DNA from: Stutzerimonas stutzeri
GTDB taxonomy: Bacteria > Pseudomonadota > Gammaproteobacteria > Pseudomonadales > Pseudomonadaceae
Assembly: GCF_015291885.1 (NCBI RefSeq)
Contig: NZ_CP036186.1
Coordinates: forward strand, 4,168,001 to 4,232,000
DNA: 64,000 bases
Direction of reading: 5' to 3'
Positions 9,884 through 18,786 of the stretch are shown here, in pieces (positions within the stretch are counted from its first letter, which is position 1; every line of letters starts with the position of its first letter). The position numbers were made by a program, and so were the translations under genes. Under the pieces are notes generated by a model. It saw only the letters and a program-made list of their open reading frames with translations, had not been told where the DNA came from and searched no databases.

Positions 9884-10312
9884 TCAGACAGGCTTGGCGC
9901 CCATCAGGGCAGTGATTGCGATCAGCACGATCAACACCAGCACGCCGTAGATACCGGCAGTTCGCGCCGCCATGGCGTTACCCGGCGTCTGCCAGGCTGT
10001 GAGACGCCCCGCCAGCAGCAGGACCAGCGGGATCAGCGCGAGGAACAGCAGAGAGCTGCCCAGCAGCCAGAACTGCCCCAGCGGCCAGCCGGCCAGGTGC
10101 ACCAGCCACCAACCGGTCAACGGCAGCGACAGACCGATCACCGCGAGCAGTGGCAGCGATAAGCTGCGGGTGCGCTGCAGTTTGCGTTGCAGCACTGCCT
10201 GATCGCCACCGCGACCGGCCTTCCACAGCATGAACAGGTGCACGATCACGCCCAGCAGCAACAGCACCGCAGTCACGCCATGGACGATTCTGACCGTCAA
10301 ATAATGTTCCAT
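9884..10312 (-). CDS. Four-span inner-membrane protein of unknown function
   Basis: 142 residues with four hydrophobic helices at about 7-29, 50-71, 80-102 and 119-139. A His pair (VRIVHG in helix 1, VIVHLF at its end) is reminiscent of CopD/DUF2269-type membrane proteins that can bind haem or metal, but I cannot assign a function. It begins 23 bp after the ilvA stop in the same direction with an AGAGGAA site, so it may be co-transcribed with ilvA. Confidence 0.6.
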   Translation of the reverse strand: MEHYLTVRIVHGVTAVLLLLGVIVHLFMLWKAGRGGDQAVLQRKLQRTRSLSLPLLAVIGLSLPLTGWWLVHLAGWPLGQFWLLGSSLLFLALIPLVLLLAGRLTAWQTPGNAMAARTAGIYGVLVLIVLIAITALMGAKPV

Positions 10313-10335
10313 TCGCTTTCCTCTATATTGCTCGC

Positions 10336-11850
10336 TTAACCGAGAAACAACTTGTAGGCCGGGTTATCACTCTCATCCCAGTATCGGTAGCCGATCTTCT
10401 CCAGCGCTGCCGGAACCAGATGGCGCTCATCGGCGGGCACCTGCAGCCCCGCCACCACTCGGCCGTCAGCCGCGCCGTGGTTACGGTAGTGAAACATGGA
10501 TATGTTCCAGCGCCCGCCCAACTTGTTGAGAAAGTTGAATAGCGCGCCGGGACGCTCGGGAAATTCGAAGCGCAGCACCATCTCGTTGCTGACCCCGACC
10601 GCATGGCCGCCGACCATGTGCCGCGTGTGCAGCTTGGCCAGTTCGTTTTCGGTCAGATCGAGCACGGGGAAGCCCTTGTCACGCAGCCCCTGCACCAGTG
10701 CCGCGCGTGGATCGTTTTCCGGATGGGTCTGCACGCCGACGAAGATGTGCGCTTCGCGGTCGGTGTGATAGCGATAGTTGAACTCGGTGATCTGGCGCTT
10801 GCCGATGGCTTCGCAGAAGGCCTTGAAGCTGCCTGGCTGCTCGGGAATGGTGACCGCGATGATCGCCTCGCGCTTCTCACCCAGCTCGGCGCGCTCGGCG
10901 ACATGGCGCAGGCGATCGAAATTGACGTTCGCGCCCGAGTCGATGCCTACCAGCACCTGCCCGCTTACACCGTCGCGCTCGACATACTTCTTGATCCCTG
11001 CCACGGCCAGCGCGCCGGCGGGCTCGGTGATCGAACGGGTGTCGTCGTAGATATCCTTGATCGCCGCGCATATCTCGTCGGTGCTGACGGTGATCACCTC
11101 GTCGACATGATCTTTGCAGAGCTCGAAAGTGTGCTGACCGATCTGCGCCACTGCTACGCCGTCAGCGAACAGGCCGACCTGTTCGAGCACCACGCGCTCG
11201 CCGGCGGCCATCGCCGCTTGCAGGCAATTGGAGTCGTCCGGCTCGACGCCGATCACCTTGGTCTGCGGATAGAGGTATTTCACGTAAGCCGCAATGCCAG
11301 CCACCAGACCGCCACCACCTACCGGTACGAAGATCGCGTCGATCGGTCCCTGGTGCTGACGGAGAATCTCCATCGCCACGGTGCCCTGACCGGCAATCAC
11401 ATCGGGATCGTCGTAGGGGTGGATATAGACGTAGCCCTTCTCTTCCACCAGCTTCAGCGAATAAGCCAGCGCCTCGGGGAATGCATCGCCATGCAATACT
11501 ACCTTGCCGCCACGGGCACGCACGCCCTGCACTTTGAGCTCCGGCGTGGTACGCGGCATGACGATGGTCGCCTTGATCCCCAGCTGCTTGGCCGCCAGCG
11601 CAACGCCCTGGGCGTGATTACCGGCCGAAGCGGTTACCACGCCACGGGCCAGCTCTTCGACCGATAGCTGCGCCAGCTTGTTGTAGGCGCCGCGCACCTT
11701 GAAGGAGAACACCGGCTGCAGATCCTCGCGCTTGAGCAGAATCTGGTTGCCAATACGCTCAGAAAGCTGACGGGCGGGCTGCAGCGGAGTTTCGATGGCG
11801 ACGTCGTAGACGCGGGAGGTGAGGATCTTCTTGACGTAATGTTCGAGCAT
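10336..11850 (-). CDS. ilvA: Threonine ammonia-lyase, biosynthetic type
   Basis: 504 residues. The N-terminal PLP domain has the Schiff-base lysine Lys51 in [11 protein letters not shown], the [10 protein letters not shown] substrate loop and the phosphate-binding [13 protein letters not shown]. The C-terminal third carries two ACT-like regulatory domains (about 330-400 and 420-500), as in the allosteric biosynthetic enzyme inhibited by isoleucine. It makes 2-oxobutanoate and ammonia from threonine, the first step toward isoleucine. It is divergent from rpiA. The ilvA-rpiA arrangement is shared with P. aeruginosa PA0330-PA0331 (recalled). Confidence 0.97.
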   Translation of the reverse strand: MLEHYVKKILTSRVYDVAIETPLQPARQLSERIGNQILLKREDLQPVFSFKVRGAYNKLAQLSVEELARGVVTASAGNHAQGVALAAKQLGIKATIVMPRTTPELKVQGVRARGGKVVLHGDAFPEALAYSLKLVEEKGYVYIHPYDDPDVIAGQGTVAMEILRQHQGPIDAIFVPVGGGGLVAGIAAYVKYLYPQTKVIGVEPDDSNCLQAAMAAGERVVLEQVGLFADGVAVAQIGQHTFELCKDHVDEVITVSTDEICAAIKDIYDDTRSITEPAGALAVAGIKKYVERDGVSGQVLVGIDSGANVNFDRLRHVAERAELGEKREAIIAVTIPEQPGSFKAFCEAIGKRQITEFNYRYHTDREAHIFVGVQTHPENDPRAALVQGLRDKGFPVLDLTENELAKLHTRHMVGGHAVGVSNEMVLRFEFPERPGALFNFLNKLGGRWNISMFHYRNHGAADGRVVAGLQVPADERHLVPAALEKIGYRYWDESDNPAYKLFLG

Positions 11851-12012
11851 TCTGGCTGTCTTGGCGGGCGTTGCGAGGGAGCGACGAGTCTACCCCTGCG
11901 ACGCCCCCTGCGACCACCGGCAATCCGCCATGTATTCCCAAGCAGCTACGAACAAGACCCGCTGCGGGCGGAGGGCTATAATCGGCGTCTCGTCTTCTCG
12001 CCCGGATTTACC

Positions 12013-12684
12013 ATGACTCAGGATCAGCTCAAGCAGGCCGTCGCCCAGGCCGCCGTCGACCATATCGTCCCGCAGCTCACCGATCGCAGCATCGTTGGCG
12101 TGGGCACCGGCTCAACCGCCAACTTCTTCATCGACCTGCTGGCCAAGCATAAAGGCTTCTTCGATGGCGCCGTCGCCAGCTCCGACGCCACTGCCGAGCG
12201 CCTCAAGCAACACGGGATTCCGGTCTACGACCTGAACTCGGTTCACGACCTGGAGTTCTACGTCGACGGCGCCGACGAAGCGAACAAGCATCTTGAGCTG
12301 ATCAAGGGCGGTGGTGCGGCCCTGACTCGCGAGAAGATCGTTGCGGCGGTGGCCCAGACATTCATCTGCATCGCTGACGGCAGCAAGCTGGTCGAGCAAC
12401 TGGGCGTCTACCCGCTACCGGTGGAAGTCATTCCGATGGCACGCAGCTATGTTGCGCGCGAACTGGTCAAGCTTGGCGGCGACCCGGTTTATCGCGACGG
12501 CGTGGTGACCGACAACGGCAACGTCATCCTCGACGTGCACAATCTGATGATCGGCTTCGCGCCGGAGCTGGAAGAAAAGATCAACAACATCGTCGGCGTG
12601 GTTGCCAACGGCTTGTTTGCCGCGCGCCCGGCCGATCTGCTCCTGCTCGGCACCGACAGCGGCGTGCAGACGCTGAAACGCTGA
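12013..12684 (+). CDS. rpiA: Ribose-5-phosphate isomerase A
   Basis: 223 residues. It interconverts ribose-5-phosphate and ribulose-5-phosphate in the non-oxidative pentose phosphate pathway. Family motifs are complete: [14 protein letters not shown] (phosphate loop, residues 28-41), [20 protein letters not shown] (active-site Asp residues and the following Lys/Gly segment), and [10 protein letters not shown]. The upstream frame extension is rejected because [11 protein letters not shown] is the conserved family start. Confidence 0.97.
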   Translation: MTQDQLKQAVAQAAVDHIVPQLTDRSIVGVGTGSTANFFIDLLAKHKGFFDGAVASSDATAERLKQHGIPVYDLNSVHDLEFYVDGADEANKHLELIKGGGAALTREKIVAAVAQTFICIADGSKLVEQLGVYPLPVEVIPMARSYVARELVKLGGDPVYRDGVVTDNGNVILDVHNLMIGFAPELEEKINNIVGVVANGLFAARPADLLLLGTDSGVQTLKR

Positions 12685-12722
12685 AACGCGAAGGCACCTT
12701 GCGCATGTGACAGCTACGCTTG

Positions 12723-12754
12723 GATGAGCCGTGTCGAGCCCGACGCGGCTCATC
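12723..12754 (+). promoter_or_regulatory. Strong 14-bp hairpin abutting the ribosome site of the yegP-like gene
   Basis: GATGAGCCGTGTCG and CGACGCGGCTCATC pair over 14 bp with one G-T wobble and a four-base loop. The structure ends just before ACAGGAGGTG, the ribosome site of the next gene. No T-tract follows, so it is not a standard terminator for rpiA. A cis-acting RNA element that protects the 5' end or tunes ribosome access is a plausible reading. Confidence 0.45.
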
Positions 12755-12769
12755 ACAGGAGGTGTCGCC

Positions 12770-13117
12770 ATGTCCGGGAAATTCCAGCTGAAGCGAGCCA
12801 GTAACGGGCAGTACCATTTCAACCTGCTGGCCAGCAACGGCCAGGTCGTGCTGTCCAGCGAGCAGTACAAGGCCCATGCTTCGGCGCTGAACGGCATCGA
12901 TTCGGTACGCAAGAATGCAGTGCGTGAAGGCGCATTCGAGGTCAAGGAGTCGAGCAACGGCAAGCATTACTTCGTACTCAAGGCCACCAATGGCCAGGTC
13001 GTTGGCCAGAGCCAGATGTACGCCAGCCTGCACAGCGCCGAGCAGGGTTGCGACTCCGTTCGACGTCATGCACCCGCTGCCGCCCTGCAGGATGAAAGTG
13101 CTTCGTCAGTCGCCTGA
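12770..13117 (+). CDS. YegP/DUF1508-family small protein
   Basis: 115 residues with two copies of the DUF1508 repeat: FQLKRASNGQYHFNLLASNG (about 4-23) and FEVKESSNGKHYFVLKATNG (about 54-73), each followed by a LSSEQYKAHASALNGIDSV-like segment. The family is small and cytoplasmic, often induced by stress, with no established reaction. The start at 12770 is fixed by a perfect AGGAGGTG ribosome site, which itself lies directly after a strong hairpin. Confidence 0.85.
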   Translation: MSGKFQLKRASNGQYHFNLLASNGQVVLSSEQYKAHASALNGIDSVRKNAVREGAFEVKESSNGKHYFVLKATNGQVVGQSQMYASLHSAEQGCDSVRRHAPAAALQDESASSVA

Positions 13118-13156
13118 GCGGCTTTCCGGGTCAGGTGTCCGAGGTGGCACGTCCGC

Positions 13157-14062
13157 TCACCTGACCTGCTTGCTGAACACGTAGAACAGGTTTGGCTCGC
13201 TGACCAGATACAGTGTGCCGTCCGGCCCCATCGCAATCCCCTCCGCCTGCGGTACGTTGCGCTCGAGCCCATGCTTGCCTGCGCTCAACGACAGACTGCT
13301 GAGCGGCTGCCCGTTGCTGTCCAGCTCGACCACCAGCCGCGATTCGTCGGACAGCGCCAACAGATGCCCGCTGCGCTCATCGAACTGCAGGCTGGACAGG
13401 TCGCGCACGAACAGCCGCGCGTGGTGTTCATTGATATGCACCGATGGCGTCGGCTCGGTATAGGGAAAGCCGGAAATCTCATAAATCCGAACCGGGTCGC
13501 GCTCCTTGGCGACGAACAGGCGCTTGCCTGCCGTGTCGTACGCCAGGCCCTCGAAGCCCTTGTTGCCGTTCAGATCAATGCCCAGTGACAACTGCTGCGC
13601 CCGCGCGGCATCGATCACCGTGGTCTGCTCGTTGACCTCGACGCGCAGCAACCGCTGCAGGCGCTCGTCACTGATTACATAGACGCCTTCGGAAATGTAC
13701 TCGATGGCCTCCGGGTCACCGAAGCCGACCAGGGGGATCGCCCGCAGCAACTCGCCTTCCAGGCTGAGCTCCAGCCAATGCGGTTTGCCATTGGTGACGG
13801 CAATCAGGCTGTTGCGGTCCGGATCGAAGGTCAGTGCCGAAAGATCGTCATCAATTCCACTGATCACCTTGCCCTGAATGGTCGCCTGGTAATCCGGTAG
13901 CCACAGCGAGACTTCCTGAGCCTGCTCGCCCTGATGCCACTGATTGAATTGGAACCAGCCACGCTCGAACAGGCGGTAATGAACGCCAGCGGCAACCGCC
14001 AGCAGCAACGTCACGCCCAGCAACGCAGCCAGGAGAATTTTCAACGCACGCATAAGGCCCAC
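13157..14062 (-). CDS. SdiA-regulated family protein (COG3204/YjiK-like), copy 1
   Basis: 301 residues: an N-terminal membrane anchor/signal helix (about 5-27), then a predicted beta-propeller-like periplasmic domain. Family landmarks are the DLSALTFDPDRNSLIAVTN segment, the GNKGFEGLAYD block around 167-177 and the C-terminal QAEGIAMGPDGTLYLVSEPN. The family is named after an E. coli gene controlled by SdiA; the molecular function is unknown. It is a tandem paralogue of the gene that starts at 15052; both point the same way, separated by 78 bp. A start three codons later is equally possible. Confidence 0.8.
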   Translation of the reverse strand: MGLMRALKILLAALLGVTLLLAVAAGVHYRLFERGWFQFNQWHQGEQAQEVSLWLPDYQATIQGKVISGIDDDLSALTFDPDRNSLIAVTNGKPHWLELSLEGELLRAIPLVGFGDPEAIEYISEGVYVISDERLQRLLRVEVNEQTTVIDAARAQQLSLGIDLNGNKGFEGLAYDTAGKRLFVAKERDPVRIYEISGFPYTEPTPSVHINEHHARLFVRDLSSLQFDERSGHLLALSDESRLVVELDSNGQPLSSLSLSAGKHGLERNVPQAEGIAMGPDGTLYLVSEPNLFYVFSKQVR

Positions 14063-14140
14063 TTTCTTCTGCTTTGAGAGCGCAATTTTGCTTTGCCTGG
14101 CTTAAATCAGGCTTAACCGGCCCCCTCCAACATCCAAGCC

Positions 14141-15052
14141 TTAACGCTTACGGCCGAACACATAGAAGCGATTGGGCTCGCCGACCACGTAGATATTGCC
14201 CTCGCCGTCCATCGCCACGCCCTCGGCCTGGTCGATGCCCTGTACCAAGCCATGCAGACCACCGAAGAGCGCGATGAAGCTACGTGGCTGCCCCTGCAGG
14301 TCGAGCTCGACCAGCAACCGCGACTCGTCGGAGAGCAGCAGCGTATGACCGCTCTGTGGGTCGATCGTCACAGAGGACAGATCACGCACTATCAGCGGCT
14401 GGCCTGGCAGGGCCTGAAGCGCCCCGACCGCGCCGTCTTCACCCGGGAATGGCAGCTCGAAAAGCCCCTGCGGATCGCGCTCCTTGGCCAGCAGAAGGCG
14501 CTGGGTATGCGGATTCCAGGCCAGGCCTTCGAACCCCTTGTTGCCCGCATCGGCAAAGCCCAAGTCATAACTGGTCAGGTCATCGAGATCGAGACTTTCC
14601 ACCCCAGGATCAAGGTGGAACACCGCAACCAACCGGCGACGCTCATCGACAATGGCCAGGCGGCCATCATCCAGGGCCTCCACCGCTTCCGGATCGGAAA
14701 AGCCGATCAGTTCGACACGCCGTAGTACCACCCCGGCAGGGGTGAACTCGATCAGCTGTGGATGCTTGCCGGTGACGGTGAACAGCGTACCGGTCAGCGG
14801 GTTCCAGGTCAGGCCGGAGGTTTCATCCCTCTCCAGTCCTGCCAGCGTCGTTTCCAGCACCAACTCGTAATCCGGTAGCCAGATACCAGCCGCACGCTGC
14901 TCGGCGCTGACCGAACGTTCTTCCCAGTACAGACGGAGCTGGTCATCCCAGTGCAACAGGCGGCCAGCAACCAGCAGAGCTATAAAAAGCAGCAACAGAG
15001 TGACGGCGACGACCAGGCGCCAGCGGGAATAACGGACAGGCATGAGAAACAT
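14141..15052 (-). CDS. SdiA-regulated family protein (COG3204/YjiK-like), copy 2
   Basis: 303 residues with the same architecture as its downstream neighbour: an N-terminal helix (about 11-31), then the propeller-like domain with DETSGLTWNPLTGTLFTVTG, NKGFEGLAWNPHTQRLLLAK, DLSSVTIDPQSGHTLLLSDE and QAEGVAMDGEGNIYVVGEPN. The two proteins align over their whole length but are clearly diverged, so this is an old tandem duplication rather than a recent copy. Envelope localisation with an exposed domain is inferred. Confidence 0.8.
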   Translation of the reverse strand: MFLMPVRYSRWRLVVAVTLLLLFIALLVAGRLLHWDDQLRLYWEERSVSAEQRAAGIWLPDYELVLETTLAGLERDETSGLTWNPLTGTLFTVTGKHPQLIEFTPAGVVLRRVELIGFSDPEAVEALDDGRLAIVDERRRLVAVFHLDPGVESLDLDDLTSYDLGFADAGNKGFEGLAWNPHTQRLLLAKERDPQGLFELPFPGEDGAVGALQALPGQPLIVRDLSSVTIDPQSGHTLLLSDESRLLVELDLQGQPRSFIALFGGLHGLVQGIDQAEGVAMDGEGNIYVVGEPNRFYVFGRKR

Positions 15053-15136
15053 TCCAGCGGATGGTGCCGGACTGCAGCGTTACTGCGGTCCGTAAAGATG
15101 CAGCGGACGCGGCGGGCTTGCCCCGCCGCGCGGGAA

Positions 15137-15802
15137 TCAGAGTACGCGGCTCTCGAAGCGCGACAGGCCGACCAATTCAAGCACCAGCTGATCGCCCGAC
15201 TTGAGCGGACCGACGCCGGCTGGCGTGCCGGTCAGCACCACATCGCCCGGCTGCAGGCTGAAATGTCCGGCAATGTGCTGCAGCAGCGGCAGGATGGCAT
15301 TGAGCATCTGGCTGCTGTTGCCGTCCTGGCGAACTTCGCCATTGATGGTCAGGCGAATGCCGATATCGCCCAGATCCTCTACCGCATCGCCCGGCACGAA
15401 CGGCGCCAGTACGCACGCCCCGTCGAAGCTCTTGGCGATTTCCCAGGGATGGCCCTTTTCCTTGAGGGCGGCCTGCACGTCGCGCAGCGTCAGGTCCAGC
15501 GCCGGGGCGAAACCGGAGATGGCATCGAGCACTTCCTCGGCGTTCGGTTTGCGCGACAGCGGTTTGCCGATCAGTACGGCAATTTCCGCCTCGTAGTGCA
15601 CCGAACCACGATCAGCGGGAATGCTGAAGCTGCCATCCAGCGGCACGGTGCAGCTGCCGGCCTTGATGAAAAGCAGCGGCTCGGTCGGCACCGGGTTGTT
15701 CAGTTCCTTGGCGTGCTCGGCGTAGTTGCGGCCGATGCAGACCACCTTGCCCAGCGGGTAATGGATCGGCGTGCCATCGGTGTAGTGGTGCTGGTAGCTC
15801 AT
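15137..15802 (-). CDS. Fumarylacetoacetate hydrolase (FAH)-family protein
   Basis: 221 residues. KVVCIGRNYAEHAKEL at the N-terminus and the metal-binding acidic set in VHYEAEIAVLIGKPL, plus the C-terminal GDVVLTGTPAGVGPLKSGD, are FAH-fold signatures. Members are Mg-dependent acylpyruvate hydrolases or oxaloacetate decarboxylases (FAHD1-like); which one cannot be fixed from sequence. The start at 15802 is supported by CAGGAG. It is downstream of the D-2-hydroxyglutarate dehydrogenase gene in the same direction, 68 bp away with a hairpin between, so a shared 2-oxoacid metabolism role is possible. Confidence 0.85.
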   Translation of the reverse strand: MSYQHHYTDGTPIHYPLGKVVCIGRNYAEHAKELNNPVPTEPLLFIKAGSCTVPLDGSFSIPADRGSVHYEAEIAVLIGKPLSRKPNAEEVLDAISGFAPALDLTLRDVQAALKEKGHPWEIAKSFDGACVLAPFVPGDAVEDLGDIGIRLTINGEVRQDGNSSQMLNAILPLLQHIAGHFSLQPGDVVLTGTPAGVGPLKSGDQLVLELVGLSRFESRVL

Positions 15803-15838
15803 GGAGTGCTCCTGAAAACGTCCGTAATCGCTAAGGGG

Positions 15839-15859
15839 GGAACGGCCCAAGGCCGTTCC
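15839..15859. other. 9-bp perfect hairpin between two co-directional genes
   Basis: GGAACGGCC and GGCCGTTCC pair around a 3-base loop between the D-2-hydroxyglutarate dehydrogenase stop and the FAH-family start. On the transcribed (minus) strand it is followed by CCCCTTAGCG rather than a T-run. An mRNA-stability or partial-attenuation element is more likely than a full terminator. Confidence 0.4.
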
Positions 15860-15870
15860 ACCATCCGGCC

Positions 15871-17265
15871 TCACGCCGCGAAAATCTTGCCCGGGTTCAT
15901 GATCCCATTGGGATCGAACACCGCCTTGACCGCCTTCATGTACTCGATTTCCGCCGGCGAACGGCTGTACTCGAGGTAGTCACGCTTGGTCATGCCGACA
16001 CCGTGTTCGGCGGAGATCGAGCCGTTGTACTTCTGTACTGTTTCGAACACCCACTTGTTTACCGTTGCGCACTTGCCGAAGAACTCGTCCTTGTCCATCG
16101 CATCGGGCTTGAGGATGTTCAGGTGCAGGTTGCCGTCGCCGATGTGGCCGAACCAGACGATCTCGAAGTCCGGGTAGTGCTCACCGACGATGGCGTCGAT
16201 TTCCTTGAGGAAGGCCGGCACCTTGGCGATGGTCACCGAGATGTCGTTCTTGTACGGCGTCCAGTGGCTGATGGTCTCGGAGATGTACTCACGCAGCTTC
16301 CACAGGTTCTGCAGCTGCTGCTCGCTCTGGCTCATCACGCCATCGAGCACCCAGCCCTGCTCGACGCAATGCTCGAAGGTCGCCAATGCCTGGTCGGCGC
16401 GCTCATCGGTGGTGGCCTCGAATTCCAGCAGCGCGTAGAACGGGCAGTCGGTTTCGAACGGGGCCGGCACGTCGCCGCGGCCCAATACCTTGGCCAGTGC
16501 CTTGTCCGAGAAGAACTCGAAGGCGGTCAGATCCAGTTTGTCCTGGAAGGCATGCAGCACCGGCATGATCGAGTCGAAATCCGGGGTGCCCAGCACCAGC
16601 GCGGTGAGGTTGGTCGGCTGGCGTTCCAGGCGCATGGTGGCCTCGACGACGAAGCCCAGCGTGCCCTCGGCGCCGATGAACAGCTGGCGCAGGTCGTAGC
16701 CGGTGGCGTTCTTGATCAGGTCCTTGTTCAGCTCAAGGACGTCGCCCTTGCCGGTGACCACTTTCAGGCCGGCGACCCAGTTGCGGGTCATGCCGTAGCG
16801 GATCACCTTGATGCCACCGGCGTTGGTGCCGATGTTGCCGCCGATCTGGCTGGAGCCGGCGGAGGCGAAGTCCACCGGGTAGTACAGACCCTTGTCCTCG
16901 GCGAACTGTTGCAGCTGCGCAGTGACCACGCCCGGCTGGCAGACGGCGGTGCGATCCATCTCGTTGAATTCGAGAATCTGGTTCATGTAGTCGAACGACA
17001 CCACTACCTCGCCATTGGCCGCCACCGCGGCGGCCGAAAGCCCGGTACGGCCGCCCGAGGGCACCAGCGCGACCTTGCGCTCGTTGGCCCAACGCACGAT
17101 GGCCTGGACCTGCTCGATGCTCTTGGGGAAAACGATGGCCGAGGGCGCCGGAGCGAAATGCTTGGTCCAGTCCTTGCCGTAGGCATTCAGCGAATCGGCG
17201 TCGGTCAGCACTTTGCCGGGCTCGACCAGGGTTTTCAGCTCATCGATCAGGGCGGGGTCGGTCAT
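15871..17265 (-). CDS. FAD-linked D-2-hydroxyglutarate dehydrogenase
   Basis: 464 residues. The FAD-binding PCMH domain shows ALVPSGGRTGLSAAAVA (about 58-74) and GSSQIGGNIGTNAGGIKVIR (about 126-145). The C-terminal domain carries WFGHIGDGNLHLNI (about 367-380), which supplies metal/substrate ligands, and NPGKIFAA at the end. In P. stutzeri A1501 the homologue next to serA was shown to oxidise the D-2-hydroxyglutarate that SerA makes as a by-product, driving serine synthesis (recalled). The divergent pairing here fits that role. I start at MTDPALIDEL; in-frame ATGs up to 17304 lie upstream without a better ribosome site. Confidence 0.88.
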   Translation of the reverse strand: MTDPALIDELKTLVEPGKVLTDADSLNAYGKDWTKHFAPAPSAIVFPKSIEQVQAIVRWANERKVALVPSGGRTGLSAAAVAANGEVVVSFDYMNQILEFNEMDRTAVCQPGVVTAQLQQFAEDKGLYYPVDFASAGSSQIGGNIGTNAGGIKVIRYGMTRNWVAGLKVVTGKGDVLELNKDLIKNATGYDLRQLFIGAEGTLGFVVEATMRLERQPTNLTALVLGTPDFDSIMPVLHAFQDKLDLTAFEFFSDKALAKVLGRGDVPAPFETDCPFYALLEFEATTDERADQALATFEHCVEQGWVLDGVMSQSEQQLQNLWKLREYISETISHWTPYKNDISVTIAKVPAFLKEIDAIVGEHYPDFEIVWFGHIGDGNLHLNILKPDAMDKDEFFGKCATVNKWVFETVQKYNGSISAEHGVGMTKRDYLEYSRSPAEIEYMKAVKAVFDPNGIMNPGKIFAA

Positions 17266-17339
17266 CACGGGAACTCTCATACGATTCATGGTCACCCTGA
17301 GCACGCTTCAGCACAGGGGTGGGGGTGTTTCGCGGGGCT

Positions 17340-17355
17340 CGTATGCTAGCATACG
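17340..17355. promoter_or_regulatory. Perfect 16-bp palindrome in the serA / D-2-hydroxyglutarate dehydrogenase divergent promoter
   Basis: CGTATGCTAGCATACG is a perfect palindrome about 75 bp upstream of the dehydrogenase start and 110 bp upstream of serA. Its size and symmetry suit a dimeric repressor of the GntR or similar class. No regulator gene is adjacent, so the cognate protein is unknown. Confidence 0.55.
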
Positions 17356-17464
17356 CACCCCTTTGAAACGTGCCTCGGCAGACTCCCGACACCGCTAATG
17401 ACGGGTCGGCCAGCCTACGCTGGACACTTCAGTCCTATCCTTCGGCCTTAAGGTTTTAATGCAG

Positions 17465-18694
17465 ATGAGCCAGACCTCTCTCGACAAGAGCAAGATCAAG
17501 TTTCTTCTTCTCGAAGGCGTGCACCAGAACGCCGTCGATACCCTCAAGGCGGCCGGCTACACCAACATCGAGTACCTCAAAGGCGCGCTGTCCACCGAGG
17601 AGCTGAAGGAGAAGATTGCCGATGTTCACTTCATCGGCATCCGCTCGCGCACCCAGCTCACCGAAGAGGTCTTCGATGCGGCCAAGAAGCTGATCGCCGT
17701 CGGCTGCTTCTGCATTGGTACCAACCAGGTCAACCTGAATGCCGCCCGCGAGCGCGGCATCGCGGTATTCAACGCGCCCTACTCCAACACCCGCTCGGTC
17801 GCCGAGCTGGTGTTGGCCGAAGCCATCCTGCTCTTGCGCGGCATTCCGGAGAAGAACGCCTCCTGCCATCGCGGCGGCTGGATCAAGTCGGCGGCCAACT
17901 CCTTCGAGATCCGCGGCAAGAAGCTCGGCATCATAGGCTACGGCTCCATCGGCACGCAGCTGTCGGTGCTCGCCGAAGCGCTGGGCATGCAGGTCTACTT
18001 CTACGACGTGGTGACCAAGCTGCCGCTGGGCAACGCCACCCAGATCGGTTCGCTGTACGAGCTGCTGGGCATGTGCGACATCGTCTCGCTGCACGTTCCG
18101 GAGCTGCCGTCCACCCAGTGGATGATTGGCGAGAAGGAAATCCGCGCCATGAAGAAGGGCGCCATCCTGATCAACGCCGCCCGCGGCACCGTGGTCGAGC
18201 TGGATCACCTGGCCGCCGCGATCAAGGACGAGCACCTGATCGGCGCCGCCATCGACGTGTTCCCGGTCGAGCCGAAGTCGAACGACGAGGAATTCGAAAG
18301 CCCGCTGCGTGGCCTGGACCGCGTGATCCTGACCCCGCACATCGGTGGTTCCACCGCCGAAGCGCAGGCCAACATCGGCCTGGAAGTCGCCGAGAAGCTG
18401 GTCAAGTACAGCGACAACGGCACTTCGGTGTCCTCGGTCAACTTCCCGGAAGTAGCCCTGCCGTCGCACCCGGGCAAGCACCGTCTGCTGCACATCCACC
18501 AGAACATTCCGGGCGTGATGAGCGAGATCAACAAGGTCTTCGCCGACAACGGCATCAACATCTGCGGCCAGTTCCTGCAGACCAACGAGAAGGTCGGTTA
18601 CGTCGTCATCGACGTGGACAAGGAATACTCCGACCTGGCGCTGGAGAAGCTGCAGCACGTCAACGGCACCATCCGCAGCCGCGTGCTGTTCTGA
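17465..18694 (+). CDS. serA: D-3-phosphoglycerate dehydrogenase
   Basis: 409 residues, the length of the pseudomonad enzyme. It oxidises 3-phosphoglycerate to 3-phosphohydroxypyruvate, the first committed step of serine synthesis, and can also reduce 2-oxoglutarate to D-2-hydroxyglutarate. The NAD-binding motif is LGIIGYGSIGTQLSVLAEAL (about 157-176). The catalytic His lies in LTPHIGGSTAEAQANIGLEV. A C-terminal ACT domain (about 335-409) mediates serine feedback. I use the second of two in-frame ATGs (17459, 17465) by comparison with family length. It is divergent from its metabolic partner and ends in a strong terminator. Confidence 0.96.
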   Translation: MSQTSLDKSKIKFLLLEGVHQNAVDTLKAAGYTNIEYLKGALSTEELKEKIADVHFIGIRSRTQLTEEVFDAAKKLIAVGCFCIGTNQVNLNAARERGIAVFNAPYSNTRSVAELVLAEAILLLRGIPEKNASCHRGGWIKSAANSFEIRGKKLGIIGYGSIGTQLSVLAEALGMQVYFYDVVTKLPLGNATQIGSLYELLGMCDIVSLHVPELPSTQWMIGEKEIRAMKKGAILINAARGTVVELDHLAAAIKDEHLIGAAIDVFPVEPKSNDEEFESPLRGLDRVILTPHIGGSTAEAQANIGLEVAEKLVKYSDNGTSVSSVNFPEVALPSHPGKHRLLHIHQNIPGVMSEINKVFADNGINICGQFLQTNEKVGYVVIDVDKEYSDLALEKLQHVNGTIRSRVLF

Positions 18695-18715
18695 TGCATT
18701 GACCGGGCGGTACTG

Positions 18716-18745
18716 AAAAAAGGGAGGCTTCGGCCTCCCTTTTTC
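18716..18745 (+). terminator. Intrinsic terminator of serA
   Basis: An A-run, then the 8-bp stem AGGGAGGC / GCCTCCCT around a TTCG tetraloop, then TTTTT. The TTCG loop and flanking A/T runs make a textbook rho-independent terminator 22 bp after the serA stop. The A-run means it could also work from the other strand for the leftward gene ending at 18787. Confidence 0.92.
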
Positions 18746-18786
18746 GTTTGCACGCCTGGGCCGATTGGCTCTCGGTCTAGCTTGGC

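Noticed and set aside
16003..17349. 448-codon open frame antisense to the D-2-hydroxyglutarate dehydrogenase gene
   Set aside because: Antisense shadow of a conserved enzyme.
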